Shown here piece after piece: positions 60,097 to 64,000 of a DNA stretch of 64,000 nt (its first letter is position 1; the number at the start of each line of letters is the position of its first letter). A program made the position numbers and the translations under genes. The stretch covers positions 248,001 through 312,000 of the forward strand of contig NZ_WLZW01000001.1 of the NCBI RefSeq assembly GCF_009707665.1. Direction: 5' to 3'. The stretch comes from Planomicrobium sp. YIM 101495. GTDB lineage: Bacteria > Bacillota > Bacilli > Bacillales_A > Planococcaceae. The notes under the pieces were generated by a model. The model had not been told where the DNA came from and made no database searches. It worked only from the letters and a program-made list of their open reading frames with translations.

Positions 60097-60924
60097 GTGA
60101 AAAAATGGTACGCGGTAATTGGCGATCCGATCGCCCACTCTCTTTCACCTTACATGCATGATGCGTGGTTCCAGGAATCAAGTATCGACGCAAGCTATAT
60201 TCCGGTGCATCTGGAGCCGTCTGAACTGGAAGACGGCTTTCATGCCTTGAAGAAAATAGGGGTCAGCGGCTTTAACGTGACGCTCCCTCATAAACAAGCG
60301 ATCATTCCGTTTTTAGACGGACTGGACGACACTGCACGGACGATGAACGCAGTGAATACAGTCGTTATGAAAGACGGCAAATCGTACGGTTACAATACGG
60401 ATGGTGACGGCTTCGTGCAGTCGCTGTTCGCACTTCCAGTCGACCGGGAGCAGCCGCTACTGGTGATCGGTGCAGGCGGAGCGGCACGTGGCATCGTCCA
60501 CGCCCTTCACCGCGCAGGATTCACGCGTCTAACAGTGACGAACCGGACATTTAGACGAGCAGAAGAGCTGGCTGGGGAAGTCGGAGCGGAAGTGATGACC
60601 ATCTCGCAGGCAGAAGCGGAGCTTGGAACGTTCCACACGATTGTTCAGACGACTTCAGTCGGCTTATCGGACAACGAATCGTTGCCGCTATCGGTCGAAT
60701 GGTTAAAACCAGGGACAGTCGTCGCGGATATCGTTTACAATCCACTCGTCACACCGCTTTTGAAAGTAGCGTCAGACAAGGGATGCAAGACAATTAATGG
60801 CGTCGGGATGTTCGTCCATCAAGGGGCAATCGCCTTCGAGAAGTGGACAGGAAAAACTCCGAATCAAGAAGCAATGATTGATTCAATTACTCAGAAATTA
60901 GGTGGCAATAATGTTAACAGGTAA
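60097..60924 (+). CDS. aroE: Shikimate dehydrogenase
   Basis: NADPH-dependent reduction of 3-dehydroshikimate in the aromatic pathway. 275 residues. Substrate site AVIGDPIAHSLSPYMHDAW and NVTLPHK (catalytic Lys), NADP loop VIGAGGAARGIVHAL, and the family ADIVYNPLVTPLL. GTG at 60097 has AGGAG at nine bases. Confidence 0.96.
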   Translation: MKKWYAVIGDPIAHSLSPYMHDAWFQESSIDASYIPVHLEPSELEDGFHALKKIGVSGFNVTLPHKQAIIPFLDGLDDTARTMNAVNTVVMKDGKSYGYNTDGDGFVQSLFALPVDREQPLLVIGAGGAARGIVHALHRAGFTRLTVTNRTFRRAEELAGEVGAEVMTISQAEAELGTFHTIVQTTSVGLSDNESLPLSVEWLKPGTVVADIVYNPLVTPLLKVASDKGCKTINGVGMFVHQGAIAFEKWTGKTPNQEAMIDSITQKLGGNNVNR

Positions 60925-61210
60925 ACAAAAACGTTTTTTGCGCAGTGAAGCGCATCATCTAGATCCGATTTTCCAAGTCGGCAAAGGCGGCGTCAATGAA
61001 CACATGGTCGTTCAGATTGGCGAAGCACTTGAAAAGCGTGAACTATTGAAAGTCAGCATCCTCTCGAACAACGAAGATGACAAGCATGAAGTAGCGGAAG
61101 CACTGGCAAAAGGTGCAAAAGCTGAGCTCGTTCAATTAATCGGGCACACGGTCGTTCTTTACAAAGAATCGATCAACAACAAACGAATTGAATTACCGGT
61201 CAAGCGATGA
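60911..61210 (+). CDS. yhbY: RNA-binding protein YhbY (YqeI)
   Basis: 99-residue CRM-domain protein that associates with pre-50S particles. LTGKQKRFLRSEAHHLDPIF and the GKGG loop (QVGKGGVNEHM) are visible. ATG at 60911 follows AGGTGG and overlaps the end of aroE. Coupled to nadD by a four-base overlap. Confidence 0.94.
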   Translation: MLTGKQKRFLRSEAHHLDPIFQVGKGGVNEHMVVQIGEALEKRELLKVSILSNNEDDKHEVAEALAKGAKAELVQLIGHTVVLYKESINNKRIELPVKR

Positions 61211-61794
61211 GACGAGTCGGGATATTGGGAGGGACATTCAACCCGCCTCATATCGGTCATCTCGTGATGGCCAATGAAGCATTTCACGCAGCCCGACTGG
61301 ATGAAGTACGTTTCATGCCGAATTTCATAGCACCACATAAAGAAGTATCCGGCGGCTCTGCTGTGCAACGATTGGAAATGGTCAAGCTGGCAATTGCGGA
61401 TCACCCGTCATTTGCGATCGAGCCGATCGAAATCGATCAAGGCGGCGTATCCTACTCCGTCGAGACGATGACGCGGCTCATCGAACGCGAACCGGATACC
61501 GAATTCCATTTCATCATCGGTGGCGATATGGTGGCGGGTCTCAAAGACTGGCACCGTATCGACGAGCTTTGTGAGATGGTCCGCTTCATCGGGGTGAGCC
61601 GCCCTGGCTACGAAGCGATCACCGAATATCCGGTGAACTTTATCCAGTCGCCGGAAATCCACCTGTCGTCGACATTGCTCAGAGAACGTGCAGCGAACGG
61701 CGCGACGATGAAATATCTCGTACCTGACGCTGTCGAATCGTATATCCGGAAGGAGCATTTATATGGACCAAACAGTGATGTTACAGAAAGTTAA
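61207..61794 (+). CDS. nadD: Nicotinate-nucleotide adenylyltransferase
   Basis: Forms deamido-NAD from nicotinate mononucleotide and ATP. 195 residues. Nucleotidyl transfer motif GGTFNPPHIGHL (residues 7-18), the Asp of IGGDMVAGL and the C-terminal SSTLLRERAANG. Overlaps yqeK by 32 bases. Confidence 0.96.
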   Translation: MRRVGILGGTFNPPHIGHLVMANEAFHAARLDEVRFMPNFIAPHKEVSGGSAVQRLEMVKLAIADHPSFAIEPIEIDQGGVSYSVETMTRLIEREPDTEFHFIIGGDMVAGLKDWHRIDELCEMVRFIGVSRPGYEAITEYPVNFIQSPEIHLSSTLLRERAANGATMKYLVPDAVESYIRKEHLYGPNSDVTES

Positions 61795-62317
61795 GGTGAG
61801 ACTGCCTGAAAACCGCTATAGTCATGTAATTGGTGTCATTGAAACTGCAACGGTACTCGCGAAGGAATTCGGTGTATCCGAAGAAAAAGCGAAGATCGCG
61901 GCGATTTTGCACGATGTGGCGAAGTTCTCCGACAGGGACTGGATGAAATCCATCATCGAACAGGAAAACATGGATCCGCGTCTGCTTGAGGCACATACGG
62001 AGCTTTGGCATGCTCCGGTCGGTGCTTATGTAGCCAAGAAGGAATTCGGCATCACGGATGAAGAAATCCTTGACGCCATCCGCTACCATACGACGGGACG
62101 TGCCGGGATGACGGATCTTGAGAAAGTGATTTACATTGCGGATATGGTTGAACCGAACCGCAAATTCAGTGGAGTTGAACAGCTGCGCAGCAAGAAGGAG
62201 GAAGGAATCGATGAGATGATGCGCGCATGCATCAACCACTCGATCGCATTCCTGGAGTCCAAGGGCCAGCCGGTATTTCCGGACTCGCTCGCATGCGCTG
62301 CTGATTATGAAAAGTAG
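61763..62317 (+). CDS. yqeK: HD domain protein YqeK (diadenosine tetraphosphate hydrolase type)
   Basis: 184-residue HD-fold phosphohydrolase; YqeK proteins split Ap4A symmetrically to ADP. Metal residues in HVIGVIE, ILHDVAKF, and the ELWHAPVGA and RYHTTGRAGM histidines. ATG at 61763 has AAGGAG ahead and lies within nadD. Confidence 0.94.
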   Translation: MDQTVMLQKVKVRLPENRYSHVIGVIETATVLAKEFGVSEEKAKIAAILHDVAKFSDRDWMKSIIEQENMDPRLLEAHTELWHAPVGAYVAKKEFGITDEEILDAIRYHTTGRAGMTDLEKVIYIADMVEPNRKFSGVEQLRSKKEEGIDEMMRACINHSIAFLESKGQPVFPDSLACAADYEK

Positions 62318-62334
62318 AGAGGAAGATCGATAGT

Positions 62335-62673
62335 ATGACACAATCAACATTACTTGAAGTCGCATTCAAAGCGGCAGACGATAAAAACGCGGAGGACATC
62401 GCGGTATTGAACATGGAAGGCATTTCCCTTCTAGCAGATTACTTCGTAATCTGTAGCGGAAGCTCAGATCGCCAAGTACAAGCGATCGCACGTGAAGTTA
62501 TGGAGAAAGCAAACGAAGCAGGCAACGAAGTGAAAAGCGTCGAAGGCTTTGACTCAGCTCGCTGGATCCTTGTAGACCTTGGCGATGTAGTTGTCCACGT
62601 CTTCCACAAAGACGAGCGTTCATACTACAACTTGGAGCGTCTATGGCGCGAAGCTCCTGAAATGGAGCTATGA
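62335..62673 (+). CDS. rsfS: Ribosome silencing factor RsfS
   Basis: Binds L14 on the 50S subunit and blocks joining under starvation. 112 residues of the DUF143 family: ISLLADYFVICSGSSDRQVQ and ARWILVDLGDVVVHVF. The stop overlaps the yqeM start by four bases. Confidence 0.95.
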   Translation: MTQSTLLEVAFKAADDKNAEDIAVLNMEGISLLADYFVICSGSSDRQVQAIAREVMEKANEAGNEVKSVEGFDSARWILVDLGDVVVHVFHKDERSYYNLERLWREAPEMEL

Positions 62674-63395
62674 GATACGGCAAATTCGCCTCCATCTATG
62701 ATCAATTGATGGAAGATATCCCATACGACAAATACGCTGAATGGGTCTGTTCCCATATCAAACAGGGCCGCGTGCTCGACCTTGCATGCGGGACAGGCGT
62801 GCTGTCGCAATTGCTGGCAGAGCTTGGCTTTGAAGTGACAGCTGCGGATTTATCGGACGAGATGCTTGTCATGGCCAATAGCCGTTTCGAAGAGGCTGGC
62901 CAGCGCATCCCCGTCCTGCAACTGTCCATGGATGACCTGGAAGGCTTAAGCGGCTTCGACGCTGTGACGATCGCCATCGATTCATTGAATTATCTCGAAG
63001 AGGAAGAGCAAGTCCAGGAGACGTTCCGGCAAGCATACGCCGCACTGAATCCGGGCGGGTGGCTTCTATTCGATGTCCATTCCATTTATAAAACCGATGT
63101 CGTCTACATGGACAGCCCGTTCGTTTACGACGGGGAAGATATCGCCTACATTTGGCATACGGAACCGGGTGAATATGCACATAGTGTATTTCATGACTTA
63201 ACATTCTTCATGCGTTCGGGGAATCTGTTCGAACGCTTTGAAGAATCACATGAACAACGTACATTCGCTCCGGATCAGTACAAAGAATGGCTCGAGCAGG
63301 CAGGGTTCGAATTGGAAGCGGTAACTGCCGACTTCACGGACGCTGCACCTGTTGATGAGAGCGAACGTATTTTCTTCAGTGCACGAAAACGATGA
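62670..63395 (+). CDS. yqeM: Class I SAM-dependent methyltransferase YqeM
   Basis: 241 residues. SAM loop VLDLACGTGVLSQLLAELG (about 35-53), then ADLSDEMLVMANSRF and DAVTIAIDSLNYL. Substrate unknown. Last gene of the yqeG-yqeM run, followed by a terminator and comEA as in B. subtilis. Confidence 0.92.
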   Translation: MRYGKFASIYDQLMEDIPYDKYAEWVCSHIKQGRVLDLACGTGVLSQLLAELGFEVTAADLSDEMLVMANSRFEEAGQRIPVLQLSMDDLEGLSGFDAVTIAIDSLNYLEEEEQVQETFRQAYAALNPGGWLLFDVHSIYKTDVVYMDSPFVYDGEDIAYIWHTEPGEYAHSVFHDLTFFMRSGNLFERFEESHEQRTFAPDQYKEWLEQAGFELEAVTADFTDAAPVDESERIFFSARKR

Positions 63396-63401
63396 AAGAA
63401 A

Positions 63402-63444
63402 GCCGTCCCAAAAGCGGATAAATTGCTTTTGGCGCGGTTTTTTT
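63402..63444 (+). terminator. Terminator after yqeM
   Basis: CCGTCCCAAAAGC (63403-63415) and GCTTTTGGCGCGG (63425-63437) with one internal mismatch, then seven T. Confidence 0.9.
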
Positions 63445-63532
63445 AGTGTGTGTTTCCAGCAAATTGGATGTACTGTGCGATTTGAGGCGAATTCTGTCCG
63501 ATCCTAATTTCGTTACGAATTGGAAAAAATGA

Positions 63533-63561
63533 TGGACACCTGCACTTAATTATCTTATAAT
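63533..63561 (+). promoter_or_regulatory. Promoter of comEA
   Basis: TGGACA (63533-63538), 17-bp spacer, TATAAT (63556-63561). Confidence 0.7.
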
Positions 63562-63609
63562 TCATTCAACTCCATTTCATTACTTCCTTCGATTTAAGGA
63601 GGGACTCAC

Positions 63610-64000
63610 CTGAACTTCACAGAACTTCGCTCAAAAGCCGGCTGGTTAATTTTGCCGGCGGTCGTTGGTGGCGGCTTGCTCGTCTATTCCTTAACGGGAG
63701 AAGAGCCGGCTGCGGTTACAGAAGTGCCATTCGATTTACCCCAAGCTGAATCCCCTCAGCCTGAACAACCTCAAGTAGAATTAATTCCGGAGATGGTCAT
63801 GATCGACCTGAAAGGACAAGTGGCAGCGCCTGGCGTCTATGAATTGCCGGCGGGTTCCAGAATGACCGATGCCATCGACGCGGCCGGCGGTTTGTTGAAA
63901 GACGCCGAAAGTCGCGCAATCAACCTTGCCATGAAATTGCAGGACGAGATGACTGTCTACATTCCGAAAGTCGGAGAGGAAACGGTCGATTTGCCGAAAG
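63610..64000 (+). CDS. comEA: Competence protein ComEA, N-terminal part, probable CTG start
   Basis: ComEA is the membrane-anchored DNA receptor that hands DNA to ComEC. The 130 codons present show a membrane anchor (about residues 11-28, AGWLILPAVVGGGLLVYSL), a Pro/Gln/Glu-rich spacer, and an SLBB domain (about 57-117, VMIDLKGQVAAPGVYELPAG and AIDAAGGLL). The helix-hairpin-helix DNA-binding end lies beyond the window. In this frame an upstream TAA at 63595-63597 leaves CTG at 63610 as the only start with a good ribosome site (AAGGAGG, seven bases), giving MNFTELRSKAGW; no ATG, GTG or TTG is better placed. Confidence 0.88.
   Translation, partial: MNFTELRSKAGWLILPAVVGGGLLVYSLTGEEPAAVTEVPFDLPQAESPQPEQPQVELIPEMVMIDLKGQVAAPGVYELPAGSRMTDAIDAAGGLLKDAESRAINLAMKLQDEMTVYIPKVGEETVDLPK

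Overview
The window is a chromosomal segment of a Bacillales bacterium, most likely a member of the Planococcaceae (Planococcus/Sporosarcina relatives). This rests on gene order. The blocks maf-radC-mreBCD-minCD, rplU-prp-rpmA-spo0B-obgE-pheB-pheA, ruvAB-queA-tgt-yajC-comN-secDF-lapA-recJ-apt-relA-dtd-lytH-like-hisS-aspS-6S RNA-tcdA-rarA-cymR-iscS-mnmA-TPR-recD2-alaS-ireB-ruvX-yrzB-mltG-trmR-udk-greA-yrrS-mtnN and yqeG-yqeH-aroE-yhbY-nadD-yqeK-rsfS-yqeM-comEA follow the Bacillus subtilis map almost gene for gene. Bacillus-type leaders (L21 leader, two T-boxes, 6S RNA) sit at the expected places. Species cannot be fixed from the sequence alone.

Layout: 1-1.5 kb holds an AbgT-type transporter (minus strand, cut by the window edge). 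1.8-3.0 kb holds maf and the first part of radC. 3.0-9.6 kb is an AT-rich transposon of the Tn554 family that splits radC. Its content (tnpA, tnpB, tnpC, orf138, and the phenicol exporter gene fexA behind a translational attenuator) and its length of about 6.64 kb match Tn558. 9.6-14.4 kb holds the end of radC, mreBCD, minCD and a decayed NERD-domain gene. 14.6-19.0 kb is the L21/L27 ribosomal block with prp, spo0B, obgE and phenylalanine genes. 19.2-31.1 kb holds niaR, Holliday-junction and queuosine genes, the Sec auxiliary genes, recJ and apt, with a 0.9 kb gene-poor gap at 27.3-28.2 kb. 31.2-32.8 kb is an accessory beta-helix protein gene. 32.9-58 kb carries stringent response, cell wall, tRNA charging and modification, cysteine regulation and DNA repair genes. 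58-64 kb is the yqeG-yqeM ribosome assembly/NAD cluster and the start of the competence gene comEA.

Functional links: Prp trims the N-terminus of L27, its neighbour. CymR, the cysteine desulfurase and MnmA form a cysteine-to-tRNA thiolation unit. HisS/AspS and AlaS sit behind T-box leaders. IreB, RuvX and YrzB form the usual small operon. RsfS, ObgE, YqeH and YhbY are ribosome assembly or silencing factors. ComN is a post-transcriptional regulator known to act on the comE operon, whose first gene closes the window.

Most unusual points: the Tn558-like element inside the radC metal-binding motif, which cuts off the last part of the protein; an unannotated 47-codon gene inside it with its own promoter, operator-like dyad, ribosome site and terminator; two intergenic blocks of degenerate tandem repeats, both with an exact 21-bp period; a perfect 16-bp palindrome on the -35 box of maf; and a probable CTG start codon for comEA. 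No tRNA, rRNA or CRISPR array was seen.
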